The notes under the pieces were generated by a model. It did no database searches. It saw only the letters and a program-made list of their open reading frames with translations, and was not told where the DNA came from. The position numbers and the translations under genes were made by a program. Below, one piece after another: positions 16,974-25,899 of a stretch of 27,892 nucleotides of DNA (its first letter is position 1; the number at the start of each line of letters is the position of its first letter). Origin of the DNA: Limnoraphis robusta CS-951 (GTDB lineage: Bacteria; Cyanobacteriota; Cyanobacteriia; Cyanobacteriales; Microcoleaceae); assembly GCF_000972705.2 (NCBI RefSeq), contig NZ_LATL02000276.1, positions 1 to 27,892 of the forward strand, read 5' to 3'.

Positions 16974-17221
16974 AGCACTTGTTTGAAGTTAACGCCTCAA
17001 ACTTAAGTTTAGCTAACTGAGACTCAGAAATTCGCGTCTCCTTCGTTAATTTTTGCACAATCTTAGAGGGTTTGAATATTTCACCTCCGAGAAATCAAAT
17101 TTGATTGTTAGCCGAGGAGACTGGGTAGAGTTAGAGGAACGAAGGGAATTTTAGACAGAGATGTTACAGGTTTTTAACAGCAACATCCGATAGTAAAGTA
17201 GAAGTTATTTTCCAATCTAAT

Positions 17222-20200
17222 CTACTTTTGTTTGATCACAACAACAGTCATATCATCAAAAACTTGTTGCTGACCAATATATTGCTGAACATCGGTTACA
17301 ATGGCTTGTCGAATGTGTTCAGCAGAGTTTTGATGGTTTTTGGAAATCACTTCACATAACCGTTCTAAACCATATTGATCACTCTCAATATTTTCGGCTT
17401 CGGTAATTCCATCCGTGTATAAAACAATCACATCCCCCGGATTTAAAGAAATTGTTTGTTGAGCAATAAATTCAGAAACATCTGCATCTAACCCAATGGG
17501 AAAACCCAAGTCAACGGTATCAATTCGTTCAACTTCTCCATTAACTCTCACTACAATAACTTCTTCATGTTGACCACTTAATTGAATCGAACGATTGGTA
17601 TAATCAAGCAGTGCTAACGTCATATTTTTACTGGAACTCATACGCTGAATATTGCCATACAAAGTGCGATTAAGAATATCTAAAAATTTCACCGGATCAG
17701 TTTCCGAACTTTCCTGTAAGGTTCGCACGGCTGTTTGTGCCATGATCATCAATAAACCGCTTTCTAATCCATGTCCGGTTACATCTCCGATGCCAATTTT
17801 TACCTGATCATTGTATTGTAAGACATCATAATAATCTCCACCTATTACATCAGCAGGTTGAATAAAACTGGCAATTTCTAAATCTTTTATTAATTCTAAT
17901 TCTAAAGACTTTGGTAAAACCATTTTTTGTAATTTTTGAATCACTTCTATTTCCGCCGATAAACGCAAATTTTCTGCTCTTAAATGACACATATTAATCT
18001 GATTGGCAATCCGCGCCAGAAGTTCATCTTTAGAAAAAGGTTTTGTCAGATAATCATTCGCCCCGACATTCAAACCGATAACAATATCTTCAACTTGGGT
18101 TTTAGCCGTGAGTAAAATAATCGGTACTTCAGTGGTCGGAAAACGTTCTCTAATTTTTTGAGTGACTTGATAACCTGTCATTTTAGGCATCATCACATCC
18201 AATAAAATAATATCAGGTTTATATCCTTCCTGAATCAAAGCTAAAGCTTCTTCACCATGACTCGCTTGAGTAATAGCATAATGATGTAGGGAAAGTATAT
18301 TCACCAAAACTTGTAAATTAATCGGTTCATCATCGACAATTAAAACCGATATATTGGAATTTTTATTGTCAATATTGATTGATTTTGTTAATTCAATCTC
18401 AGGCTTTAAGGGTTGATAGACTTTGTTTTCAGGTTCTAGCCTCATGCTAGATTTAGGTATGATTTCCGACTTTACTCCTGTCGAAATCGGTAACGTAAAA
18501 GAAAATATTGAACCTTCATTGACACGGGAAGAAACACTAATTCTCCCTCCATGTAATTCTACCAATTGCTTGGTAATCGCTAAACCTAATCCTGTCCCCC
18601 CATATTCTCTAGAAGTTGTCCCTTCCGCTTGTTCAAACGACTCAAAAATCCGTTCAAACTTATCTTCTGAAATCCCAATTCCCGTATCCGAAACAATCAC
18701 TTTTACAAACTTCTGATCTCCTTCTGAATCTTCAACAGCTTCAGCTAAGACTTCTACTTGACCCGAAGGTGTAAATTTTATCGCATTTCCAACTAAATTA
18801 TGTAAAATCTGTTCGAGACGATTTTCATCCGCTTGTACAAGAGGAAGATCCGCAGAAACTGAATTCATCAATTGTAAATTCTTCTTCCCGACAAGCGGTT
18901 GACTCAGAGTAATAACCAAGTCTGTAATTGCGCGTAAATCAACCGCTTTCAGTTGTAAATCTAGATTTTGGTGGCGAAGTTTAGAAAAGTCTAACAGGTC
19001 ATTGACTAAACTCGACAAACGACGACCACTGGAAACAATCATCGTTAAATTAAAGTTTGTCTGTTGTGAAAGTTCACCCGTTGCGCCATCAATTAAAGAC
19101 TCGGCAATCCCAATAATCCCATTAAGCGGTGTTCGCAATTCGTGAGAAGTATTTGCTAAAAATTCATCTTTGAGTTGATCAAGACGTTGGAGATTATTAT
19201 TGGCTTGTTCGAGAGCTTCTTCCCGTTCTCTTAACGTAATTGTTGCCAATTCAACCGCTTTTTTCAAACGAGTTGGCGCACTCACTAAAACAAACACTAA
19301 CCCCCCCGCTAATATTGCGGTAACACTTCCACCGAACCCTAGCCAACCGGATAGCGGAGAATCAGTTATCCATCCCTTCTTAGGAACGGCTGCTAACTCC
19401 CAAGAACCATTCGGTAAAGTAATAGAAGATAGAACGGGATTTTGTTGGAAAATTGCCCGATCTCCGAAAAAAACTTCTCCTTGTTCACCGAGTCCATCTT
19501 TCCCGCGAATCGCATATTTTATAGATGATTTTTTTTCTAAGAGTCCCGCTTCTTTAAAGAGCGTATCTTGATCAAGAATAATCCCTGTTAATCCCCAATA
19601 AGAGCCACTTTCTGGCGCTTGATTGGGTGGAGTGAGAAAAATCGGAGTTCGCGCAATAAACGCAACACCCCCTTCTACCAAACAAGACGGTTGATTATTC
19701 TCAGAATTGTTAGTAGGAATGCGGCGAGCATCTGGGGGACAAATATCAGAAATTTGGGTCATTCCGACGAGGTTGACGGGTCCTGCAACAATCGTTTGAC
19801 GATTTTCGATAGCACGTTCAATAGCTTCTCGTTCTTCCGGGATAGACATCGGACTAAAGCCAACAGCAGCTTCATTTCCTTGGAGGGGATAAATGTGGCT
19901 AACGGTATTCTCTTTGTATAGTACAACACTGCGAATCCCTCGTTGTTCGGCAATAATCACTTGAGTTAGGCGTTCAAAGGTTTTTTGGTCAAGGTTGGGG
20001 TTAACAGTCGAAACATAGGCGACTAATCCCCGAGTCAGAAATAATCGCTGATTCAGGGCTTTTTCAAGGTTGGCTCTGACGGTACTGAGTTGCGCTAGGA
20101 CTTTGGCTCGATTTTGTTGCTCAAACCGTTCTCGTTCAGTATGTTCTACCCATCCGACTGTCGCCAAAATAGCAATTCCGGTGAGGAAAGCAGCGAGGGT

Positions 20201-20239
20201 TGCTTTGGTATGATCGCGATGGAGGGGATGCTTGAACAT
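17222..20239 (-). CDS. CHASE-histidine kinase-receiver-PP2C (SpoIIE/RsbU) phosphatase fusion
   Basis: A 1005-residue membrane signalling protein that joins sensing, phosphorelay and phosphatase output. Order: membrane helix (about 14-30), extracytoplasmic CHASE-type sensor (about 60-235, with VAYVSTVNPNLDQKTFERL and GGVAFIARTPIF), second helix (299-320), coil, HisKA with SHELRTP (His366), HATPase with complete N (Asn485), G1 DTGIGI (518-523) and G2 GGTGLGL boxes, receiver (Asp636-Asp637, phospho-acceptor Asp681, Thr711, Lys733), a coil, then a PP2C-like phosphatase with metal-binding motifs GGDYYD (Asp802), GDVTGHG (Asp819), YTDGITE (Asp943) and FDDMT (Asp995-Asp996). All active sites look intact. 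Phosphatases of this type usually dephosphorylate anti-sigma-factor antagonists; no STAS or RsbW-like gene is in the window. It is transcribed alone. Confidence 0.95.
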   Translation of the reverse strand: MFKHPLHRDHTKATLAAFLTGIAILATVGWVEHTERERFEQQNRAKVLAQLSTVRANLEKALNQRLFLTRGLVAYVSTVNPNLDQKTFERLTQVIIAEQRGIRSVVLYKENTVSHIYPLQGNEAAVGFSPMSIPEEREAIERAIENRQTIVAGPVNLVGMTQISDICPPDARRIPTNNSENNQPSCLVEGGVAFIARTPIFLTPPNQAPESGSYWGLTGIILDQDTLFKEAGLLEKKSSIKYAIRGKDGLGEQGEVFFGDRAIFQQNPVLSSITLPNGSWELAAVPKKGWITDSPLSGWLGFGGSVTAILAGGLVFVLVSAPTRLKKAVELATITLREREEALEQANNNLQRLDQLKDEFLANTSHELRTPLNGIIGIAESLIDGATGELSQQTNFNLTMIVSSGRRLSSLVNDLLDFSKLRHQNLDLQLKAVDLRAITDLVITLSQPLVGKKNLQLMNSVSADLPLVQADENRLEQILHNLVGNAIKFTPSGQVEVLAEAVEDSEGDQKFVKVIVSDTGIGISEDKFERIFESFEQAEGTTSREYGGTGLGLAITKQLVELHGGRISVSSRVNEGSIFSFTLPISTGVKSEIIPKSSMRLEPENKVYQPLKPEIELTKSINIDNKNSNISVLIVDDEPINLQVLVNILSLHHYAITQASHGEEALALIQEGYKPDIILLDVMMPKMTGYQVTQKIRERFPTTEVPIILLTAKTQVEDIVIGLNVGANDYLTKPFSKDELLARIANQINMCHLRAENLRLSAEIEVIQKLQKMVLPKSLELELIKDLEIASFIQPADVIGGDYYDVLQYNDQVKIGIGDVTGHGLESGLLMIMAQTAVRTLQESSETDPVKFLDILNRTLYGNIQRMSSSKNMTLALLDYTNRSIQLSGQHEEVIVVRVNGEVERIDTVDLGFPIGLDADVSEFIAQQTISLNPGDVIVLYTDGITEAENIESDQYGLERLCEVISKNHQNSAEHIRQAIVTDVQQYIGQQQVFDDMTVVVIKQK

Positions 20240-20533
20240 AGGAAAGTGCTAATCAATCAGATGCCGTTGAAAACTGAAATCGATACAATCCACTTATGTT
20301 CAATTATCGTCAAAGCGACCCGATCTGGAATATTTTTGATACACAATTGAGCAGAAGATTCATTCAATTCTTGAGAATATTGCTATTTTTCATCTAAAAT
20401 GCACAAAAATAAGTATTTGTCAATCTATAAAATTAATAAATTGCTTCACAGACTCAGATTCACAACCAGGAAAAGTAAGCTTCTTGCAGACCAGTGTTAA
20501 TATCGATTTATCACTTGTATCCTTGAATCAACG

Positions 20534-21682
20534 GTGACACTATCGACTGATCCAATGACTTTGGCAACAACGCTTGCAAATCGGTGGCGTTCCCAACTCC
20601 AGAACGACTACCCAAACCACAGTAGCAGCACAAGCGAAAGTATTATACAGTGGTTGCTAGGGTCAAATTTGGCGGCGTTGGAAAGCTTTACACCCACTGA
20701 ACAATCAGCCTTTGAACAAGGGGTAAACTTTCGCTATCGTGTCTTGCAACAACGCTATCTAGACGTTTCCCCTGAACAAGCCTATCGCAACTTGATGAAG
20801 CGATTGGGGAGTTTAGTCATTTTACGTCAGAAAATTCAGGCTTGGGTGGCGACCAGTCGAGATCGTCAGCGAAATGTGGTCGATGTCTTACAAGAAGTGA
20901 TCCAAGAAATGCTGAATAGCGATCGCTACTTACAGCAGCAACTTCAATGGATCGCGGAATGTACAACGGATTCTCGCTTGCGAAATGCTCTGTTACTCGC
21001 GAGTTTGGAAGAATACTGTCTGCGACCGATTCGCAATCAACCTCTATTAGTTTATCGCTTTGTTAACTATTTGCGTCGTTCTCAACGGGGGGGATTAACC
21101 CAAGTTCCGACAGGTGAGTGGGTGCGACAAGTCTCAGAGGAGATGATCTCCGATGAAACCGAAGAAAGAATTAGTTTGCTTGATGAACAAGCTGTTGCTC
21201 AATACGAAGATAGCCAACAACTCGAAGAACAACAAATTCAACGTTTAACGGTACAAGCGGAGTTTGAAACCTACCTCAGAGAAAAAGTAGATCCGATTGC
21301 CGCTCAATGGTTACAATTGTATTTGAAAGGAGAGTCTCAAGAAGCGATCGCCCAGGCGTTGAATCTGCCAATTAAGCAAGTCTATCGTTTACGAGAGAAA
21401 GTCAGCTATCATGCTGTTCGGAATTTTGCCTTAAAACACGCACCTGAGTTAGTTAACGGTTGGTTAGGAACGTCTTTGTCAGAAAACCGTCTAGGCTTAA
21501 CCCCCAGTCAATGGGAAGAGTATTGGCATAGTCTTACTCCGATACAACGTCAACTGATAGAAGATTTGATAGCAGGTCAAACCATTGAAGCGATCGGCAA
21601 ACGTCTCAACTTAAAAACGACTCAAGTTATCAGTGAATGGACAAAGCTTTACTTGAATGCTCAAGCGATTCGCAATCGATAA
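20534..21682 (+). CDS. HetZ-family regulatory protein
   Basis: A 382-residue protein from GTG 20534, or 375 residues from ATG 20555; no ribosome binding site decides it. The central part, with the segments VATSRDRQRNVVDVLQEVIQ (about 105-124), LRNALLLASLEEYCLRPIRN and QPLLVYRFVNYLRRSQRGGL (169-188), matches what I recall of HetZ, an early regulator of heterocyst differentiation, and of HetZ-related proteins in filaments without heterocysts. The C-terminal half has two helix-turn-helix-like units: GESQEAIAQALNLPIKQVYR (266-285) and GQTIEAIGKRLNLKTTQVIS (348-367). This suggests DNA binding. It faces away from the large kinase-phosphatase gene with a 294-base divergent spacer. The exact subfamily (HetZ versus HetZ-related) is not certain; HIP1 sites inside the gene match the host. 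Confidence 0.72.
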   Translation: MTLSTDPMTLATTLANRWRSQLQNDYPNHSSSTSESIIQWLLGSNLAALESFTPTEQSAFEQGVNFRYRVLQQRYLDVSPEQAYRNLMKRLGSLVILRQKIQAWVATSRDRQRNVVDVLQEVIQEMLNSDRYLQQQLQWIAECTTDSRLRNALLLASLEEYCLRPIRNQPLLVYRFVNYLRRSQRGGLTQVPTGEWVRQVSEEMISDETEERISLLDEQAVAQYEDSQQLEEQQIQRLTVQAEFETYLREKVDPIAAQWLQLYLKGESQEAIAQALNLPIKQVYRLREKVSYHAVRNFALKHAPELVNGWLGTSLSENRLGLTPSQWEEYWHSLTPIQRQLIEDLIAGQTIEAIGKRLNLKTTQVISEWTKLYLNAQAIRNR

Positions 21683-22046
21683 ATGCTCGGGTTAATGTTC
21701 ACAATCAATGTCTTTTGAATAGGAGATGAAGTTGAAAAATTGAGTCGTTCAAAGTGTTTCTATTAAAGCAATTGAGCCTAGAGTTAAAAGCCAGGGGAAG
21801 AGAGAGCAAGCTTGAGGAGTTGACAGATCCGATCAAATATCCTACTCTAAGCGTAGAACTTGAGTTGAGACTGTAGAACGGTAGAGTTTTGTTGATATTA
21901 ATACTCTAAGTCAAGCCCCATCTATTATCCAAGAAATCTGGAGGAAAAAAGCAAATCGATGAGTCGATCAATGTTAGCCTCTGTAAAGAATTGGAAATAA
22001 ATATTGCGAAACCCCAAAATGATTTGACTGATTGCTGCTGATCTAC

Positions 22047-22075
22047 TTAAAGAGCATATAAAATCTAAGTATACT
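22047..22075 (+). promoter_or_regulatory. Candidate sigma-70-type promoter for the glycosyltransferase gene
   Basis: TTAAAG (22047-22052) and TATACT (22070-22075) are separated by 17 bases. The -10 is good and the -35 is weak. Transcription would begin near 22082, leaving a leader of about 95 bases before ATG 22177. Confidence 0.35.
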
Positions 22076-22143
22076 GAACCATAACAAGATTCTTTGATAA
22101 GTACAAGTAAGGGTTTTTCGTCTACTTCTAAATTCTTAATAAG

Positions 22144-22155
22144 TTCAAATTTGAA
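22144..22155. promoter_or_regulatory. Palindrome TTCAAATTTGAA before the glycosyltransferase start
   Basis: A perfect 12-base palindrome 21 bases before the start codon and downstream of the candidate promoter. The position suits an operator or a translation-control hairpin; it could also arise by chance in AT-rich DNA. Confidence 0.3.
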
Positions 22156-22176
22156 TTAATGGTCATCCTATAGCAT

Positions 22177-23400
22177 ATGTATTTACCTAGTAAAAGAGTA
22201 TTGAGTTCGGCGATTACAGCACTGCGGTTTGAAGACCAGATGGAAACGATTCTCCACTGGGCAAGTCGCCATGAGAGTCGTATGGTTTGCGTGGCTAACG
22301 TTCACATGGTCATGGAAGCCTATTGGCAGCCTAAATTTGCTCAAATTCTACACAACGCCGATCTCGTCACACCCGATGGAATGCCTTTAGTGTGGATGTT
22401 AAAGAAAATGGGTGTGCCTCAAGATCGGGTGGCGGGAATGGATATTTTATTAAGATTATGTCAGTCAGCCCCTTCATACGATGTCAGCGTTTTTTTCTTG
22501 GGATCGGAAACTCAAATTTTACAGAATATTGAACATAGACTGATTGAAGACTTTCCTAAGTTGCAAGTCGCAGGGTTACGTTCTTTACCCTTTAGACCCC
22601 TCAACCCGGCTGAAGATGAAGCTGTTATTCAAGAGATTAATGATAGTGGTGCTGGAATTGTCTTTGTGTCTCTCGGATGTCCCAAACAAGAGCGGTTCAT
22701 GGCTCAACATCGGGGAAAAATTAAAGCCGTAATGATTGGAGTGGGAGCCGTTTTTCTGATCTATGCCGGACTGCTGACTCGCGCACCCATCTGGGTTCGA
22801 GAAGCCGGCTTAGAATGGTTCTACCGTTTGGTACAAGAACCGACTCGGCTTTGGGAGCGTTATACTCAGACTATCCCTCCTTTCGTTTGGTTAGCCGTCA
22901 AACAATTGCTGACAGAATCTCAACAGGATCAACTCTATTCCCGACTTCCCCTGTATCGACCCGTCGGCGAAATGTTATTAGAAGCAGGCCTACTTTCTAA
23001 CGAACAAGTTTCTACTATCTTACAGGCTCAGGCAGAAGACCCGAAACGGCGCTTTGGAGAAATTCAAGCTCAACAAGGTTGGTTGAAACCGGAAACCGTA
23101 GACTTTTTTGCTGAAGAAATTCCTCGTTTAGCAATAGAAAAGCAAAAAAAACCCATCGGTTATTACTTAAAATCTGCCGCTCTCCTCAATGATGATCAAA
23201 TTGACATCATCCTTAGAGAACAGCAGAATAATCGTTTACGATTTGGAGAAATAGCCGTTCAAGCCGGATGGATAAAACCAGCCACCATTAATCTCTTACT
23301 TGAATATATGGGGCCTCGATACCTCCCACAAGAGGATTATCATTACCACCTCACAGCCGAACCCGAGACTCCCCAAAAATCCCCTATTCACGGTGGCTAA
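22177..23400 (+). CDS. WecG/TagA/CpsF-family glycosyltransferase with tandem MshEN-like C-terminal repeats
   Basis: A 407-residue protein. Residues about 10-230 form a WecG/TagA/CpsF (GT26) transferase, used to add N-acetylmannosamine(-uronate) or similar sugars to lipid-linked intermediates. It has the conserved ANVHMVMEAY, the catalytic-type aspartate Asp67 in VTPDGMPLVW, VSLGCPKQERF (164-174) and the C-terminal signature GLEWFYRLVQEPTRLWERY (211-229), the part that directs membrane association in TagA. After about residue 260 come two copies of a 52-55-residue unit (261-313 and 325-376). Each has two 24-residue halves, such as VGEMLLEAGLLSNEQVSTIL and RFGEIQAQQGWLKPETV, split by 5-6 residues. 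This fits the MshEN cyclic-di-GMP-binding pattern known from pilus ATPases. A role in exopolysaccharide made under cyclic-di-GMP control is inference. Gene stands alone and converges on the NTRC gene. Confidence 0.85.
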   Translation: MYLPSKRVLSSAITALRFEDQMETILHWASRHESRMVCVANVHMVMEAYWQPKFAQILHNADLVTPDGMPLVWMLKKMGVPQDRVAGMDILLRLCQSAPSYDVSVFFLGSETQILQNIEHRLIEDFPKLQVAGLRSLPFRPLNPAEDEAVIQEINDSGAGIVFVSLGCPKQERFMAQHRGKIKAVMIGVGAVFLIYAGLLTRAPIWVREAGLEWFYRLVQEPTRLWERYTQTIPPFVWLAVKQLLTESQQDQLYSRLPLYRPVGEMLLEAGLLSNEQVSTILQAQAEDPKRRFGEIQAQQGWLKPETVDFFAEEIPRLAIEKQKKPIGYYLKSAALLNDDQIDIILREQQNNRLRFGEIAVQAGWIKPATINLLLEYMGPRYLPQEDYHYHLTAEPETPQKSPIHGG

Positions 23401-23417
23401 AAGTAGCTCAAAATCTA

Positions 23418-23468
23418 GAGAGAGCCAGAGAAACCTGATGAAGTTGGGTTATCCTCTAGCCCTCTTTT
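23418..23468. terminator. Possible imperfect terminator between convergent genes
   Basis: The stretch AGAGAGCCAGAGAAACC pairs imperfectly, with bulges, with GGGTTATCCTCTAGCCCTCT, and four T residues follow. It sits between the stop codons of the glycosyltransferase and NTRC genes. The pairing is broken, so confidence is low. Confidence 0.3.
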
Positions 23469-23486
23469 CACTTTGATTTTGAACCG

Positions 23487-24851
23487 TTATAAGTTACTTT
23501 GAATGAGTTCCCGATACAAACTCTTGGGTTGAACACCTTGTAGGTTTTTGACCAGTTCTTTGTGCTTAAATAACTGAATCGTTGGCGTTCCATTCACTCC
23601 TGCATTTTGAGCAATTTCAGGATCTTGCTCAATATCAATCTCAACAAAGTGCATCTTACCCTCAAACTCATCAACCACCTTATCTAATATCGGCTTCAGA
23701 CGGTGACAAGGCCCGCAGTTGGGAGAAACATATTTCACCATAATCAGGCGATCGCTCTGGTGGTACAACTTCCGCAGCGCATAACCCCCCAGATGACGAG
23801 TTGCTTGGGGATCAAAGCTTTCCTCAGTATCGGCTACACTTTCTGAAGGGGTTTTTTCTTTGGCGGGTTCTGGGGTTTCGGCTTGTTTAAACTCCTGCAC
23901 TAAGCCATTTGCAGATAACCACCGTTCTGCTAACATCGCCCCCATACAACCACTTCCGGCGGCTGTAATTGCTTGACGGAACTCATGATCTTGAACATCT
24001 CCCACCGCATAAACCCCTTCTACAGAGGTTTCTACACTGCCATGTTGGGTGACAATATAACCCGTCTCGTCGAGTTCAATTTGTCCTTTGACAATTTGAG
24101 TATTAGGAGTGTGGCCGATCGCATAGAATAACCCACCCGCCGGGAGTTCGGTTTGTTCACCTGTTTGTCTATTAACTACCCGAACTCCTTCCATTTTGCC
24201 ATTCCCGAACACATCGACGGCTTCTGTATTCCAGTGAACGGTGATTTTCGGATGTTCTAATACCCGTTGCTGCATAGCTTTACTGGCTCGGAGTTCATCT
24301 CGACGCACCAACAAATGAACGTGAGAGCCGTATTTCGTCAAATAAACCGCTTCTTCTGCTGCCGTGTCGCCGCCCCCAATCACTGCGAGTTCAACCCCTT
24401 TGAAAATCGGACTCGCTCCATCACAAATCGCACAAGCCGATATTCCGTGACTCCAGAATTTCTGTTCACTGGGTAAATTTAACCGTTTGGCGGTGGCTCC
24501 TGTTGCCAATATAATCGTATGGGTTTTGACTTCTCGTTCGTCTGAACGCACGGTAAACGGACGTTGACTCAGATCAACTTCGATCACGTCTTCGGTGTAC
24601 AACTCGGCTCCCCAACGTTCCGCTTGAGCCTTCATTCTATCCATCAGTTGTGGCCCGGTGATCCCTTCTGGAAAGCCCGGAAAGTTCTCAACTTCGGTGG
24701 TGGTCATGAGTTGTCCGCCTGGAATTCCACCCATTTGATAGCCTTCAAACAGCACAGGCTTGAGGTTGGCTCGTCCGGCATAGATGGCGGCTGTATAACC
24801 CGCAGGCCCCGAACCAATAATCACAACGTTTTCGACTGCTGGATTCGTCAT
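23487..24851 (-). CDS. trxB: NADPH-thioredoxin reductase with fused thioredoxin domain (NTRC type)
   Basis: A 454-residue flavoprotein that passes electrons from NADPH through FAD and two dithiols to 2-Cys peroxiredoxins and other targets. The FAD-binding motif is [13 protein letters not shown] (13-25), the reductase dithiol CAIC is Cys140 and Cys143, the NADPH motif [10 protein letters not shown] is at 159-168, and the second FAD motif [10 protein letters not shown] is at 279-288. A Glu/Pro/Ser-rich linker (about 322-350) joins it to a thioredoxin domain with the active site CGPC (Cys379, Cys382) and the cis-proline loop GTPTIQLF. This fusion is known from cyanobacteria and chloroplasts and is important for redox balance in the dark and under stress. 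The start at 24851 follows AAGGGG and a strong promoter. A tail-to-tail neighbour lies on one side and a methyltransferase diverges on the other. Confidence 0.95.
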   Translation of the reverse strand: MTNPAVENVVIIGSGPAGYTAAIYAGRANLKPVLFEGYQMGGIPGGQLMTTTEVENFPGFPEGITGPQLMDRMKAQAERWGAELYTEDVIEVDLSQRPFTVRSDEREVKTHTIILATGATAKRLNLPSEQKFWSHGISACAICDGASPIFKGVELAVIGGGDTAAEEAVYLTKYGSHVHLLVRRDELRASKAMQQRVLEHPKITVHWNTEAVDVFGNGKMEGVRVVNRQTGEQTELPAGGLFYAIGHTPNTQIVKGQIELDETGYIVTQHGSVETSVEGVYAVGDVQDHEFRQAITAAGSGCMGAMLAERWLSANGLVQEFKQAETPEPAKEKTPSESVADTEESFDPQATRHLGGYALRKLYHQSDRLIMVKYVSPNCGPCHRLKPILDKVVDEFEGKMHFVEIDIEQDPEIAQNAGVNGTPTIQLFKHKELVKNLQGVQPKSLYRELIQSNL

Positions 24852-24890
24852 TGCCCCTTATTTAAACTCATAACGACTTCGTTTAAGACT

Positions 24891-24919
24891 ATTATAGCGA
24901 GTTTTTGGTAAGATTTCAA
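24891..24919 (-). promoter_or_regulatory. Strong sigma-70-type promoter for the NTRC gene
   Basis: Read on the minus strand, TTGAAA (24919-24914) and TATAAT (24896-24891) are 17 bases apart, a near-consensus promoter. Transcription would start near 24884, giving a leader of about 33 bases. This is the best promoter I see in the window. Confidence 0.65.
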
Positions 24920-25232
24920 ACGCTAAGACGTTGAGCCTCTGCCTAAGCGAAAGATAGTTCTAACGATTAGTCTACAATTAATATATCCCATCGCTTCAGT
25001 CGCTTTAAAATTGTTTTGGCACTCAGAAGTAAACGAATCGAATCAAAAAGTAACGAGAGCAAAACTTTATTCCTCGAAAAAATATTGACCGCCATGAAAC
25101 AATCTGATAGTATTAATAGAATGAGCGACAGTCTCAATCTCAAAAGCCACTACACTCGAAAAAATTGCTAATCCCGTCAAAAGAATATCAGTTTTTGTTG
25201 TAAACTTTTACCGGAAACCACCAACCGACACA
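24920..25232. other. AT-rich intergenic region, no gene recognised
   Basis: Between the NTRC promoter and the second methyltransferase gene. A 25-codon frame from ATG 25094 exists but lacks a ribosome binding site and is not called. No hairpin with a T run, tRNA or known RNA element is visible. Confidence 0.5.
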
Positions 25233-25892
25233 ATGCAACGAGTTTTAGAACCGGAAGTCATGGATACTTGGGAGGAAGCTGTTGAGTATGATTCAATGGA
25301 CTTCACCGCAGTTAATACCGCCTTTGCAGAACAGAGTTTGACATTAGGGCCACAAAAAGCCAAAGTTCTCGATGCTGGAACCGGAACTGCTCGCATTCCC
25401 ATTTTAATCGCTCAACACCGCCCTGACTGGGAGATTATCGCGATCGATTTGTCGGAAAATATGTTAAAAATTGGTCAGCAAAATGTAGATCTTGCGAAGG
25501 TACAAACTCAAATCCAATTAGAACGAGTAGATGCCAAACAACTTCCCTATTCAGAGGGGGAGTTTGATCTGGTTATTTCTAATAGTATTATACATCATTT
25601 GAGCGATCCAATTCCTTTTTTGAGAGAATTAAAACGGGTTCTCAAACCCCAAGGGGGAATCTTTTTGCGGGATTTATTGCGACCTGTGGATGAAGCGACA
25701 AGAGATGAATTAGTCGAACAATATGCCGGAGATTGTAACGCTCATCAAAAACAACTGTTTAGAGATTCATTGCAAGCGGCATTTACCCTTGAAGAAGTTA
25801 ATCAAATGATCGCCGAAGTGGGATTAGAAAACGTAAAAATTTATCAGTCTAGCGATCGCCATTGGACAGTCGAACGAGCGGCTCAAAGCTGA
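25233..25892 (+). CDS. Class I SAM-dependent methyltransferase
   Basis: A 219-residue soluble protein. Motif I VLDAGTGTARIP lies at residues 45-56, the acidic residue that binds the SAM ribose is Asp72 in IAIDLSENM, motif II-like VDAKQLPYSEGEFDLVISNS spans 99-118, and the post-core RVLKPQGG is at 135-142. The segment SIIHHLSDP, with paired histidines, and the following LLRPVDEATRDEL are seen in a common group of bacterial methyltransferases of unknown substrate. It is only distantly like the methyltransferase beside hemH, so the two are not a recent duplication. Its stop is 7 bases from that of the convergent macro-domain gene. I can name the fold but not the substrate. Confidence 0.85.
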   Translation: MQRVLEPEVMDTWEEAVEYDSMDFTAVNTAFAEQSLTLGPQKAKVLDAGTGTARIPILIAQHRPDWEIIAIDLSENMLKIGQQNVDLAKVQTQIQLERVDAKQLPYSEGEFDLVISNSIIHHLSDPIPFLRELKRVLKPQGGIFLRDLLRPVDEATRDELVEQYAGDCNAHQKQLFRDSLQAAFTLEEVNQMIAEVGLENVKIYQSSDRHWTVERAAQS

Positions 25893-25899
25893 AAAGGGA

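Larger units (their letters stand above)
21683..22176. other. Intergenic region upstream of the glycosyltransferase
   Basis: About 490 AT-rich bases without a convincing gene. A 13-codon frame (ATG 21959) follows a GGAGG-like site but is too short to call. The region holds a candidate promoter (22047-22075) and a palindrome TTCAAATTTGAA (22144-22155), described separately. A long untranslated leader for the glycosyltransferase is likely. Confidence 0.5.

Noticed and set aside
19200..19571. 123-codon frame opposite the CHASE-kinase gene
   Set aside because: It is antisense to conserved sensor and coil segments, with no domain or start signal.
25094..25171. 25-codon frame upstream of the second methyltransferase
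   Set aside because: It has no ribosome binding site and is too short to judge by composition.
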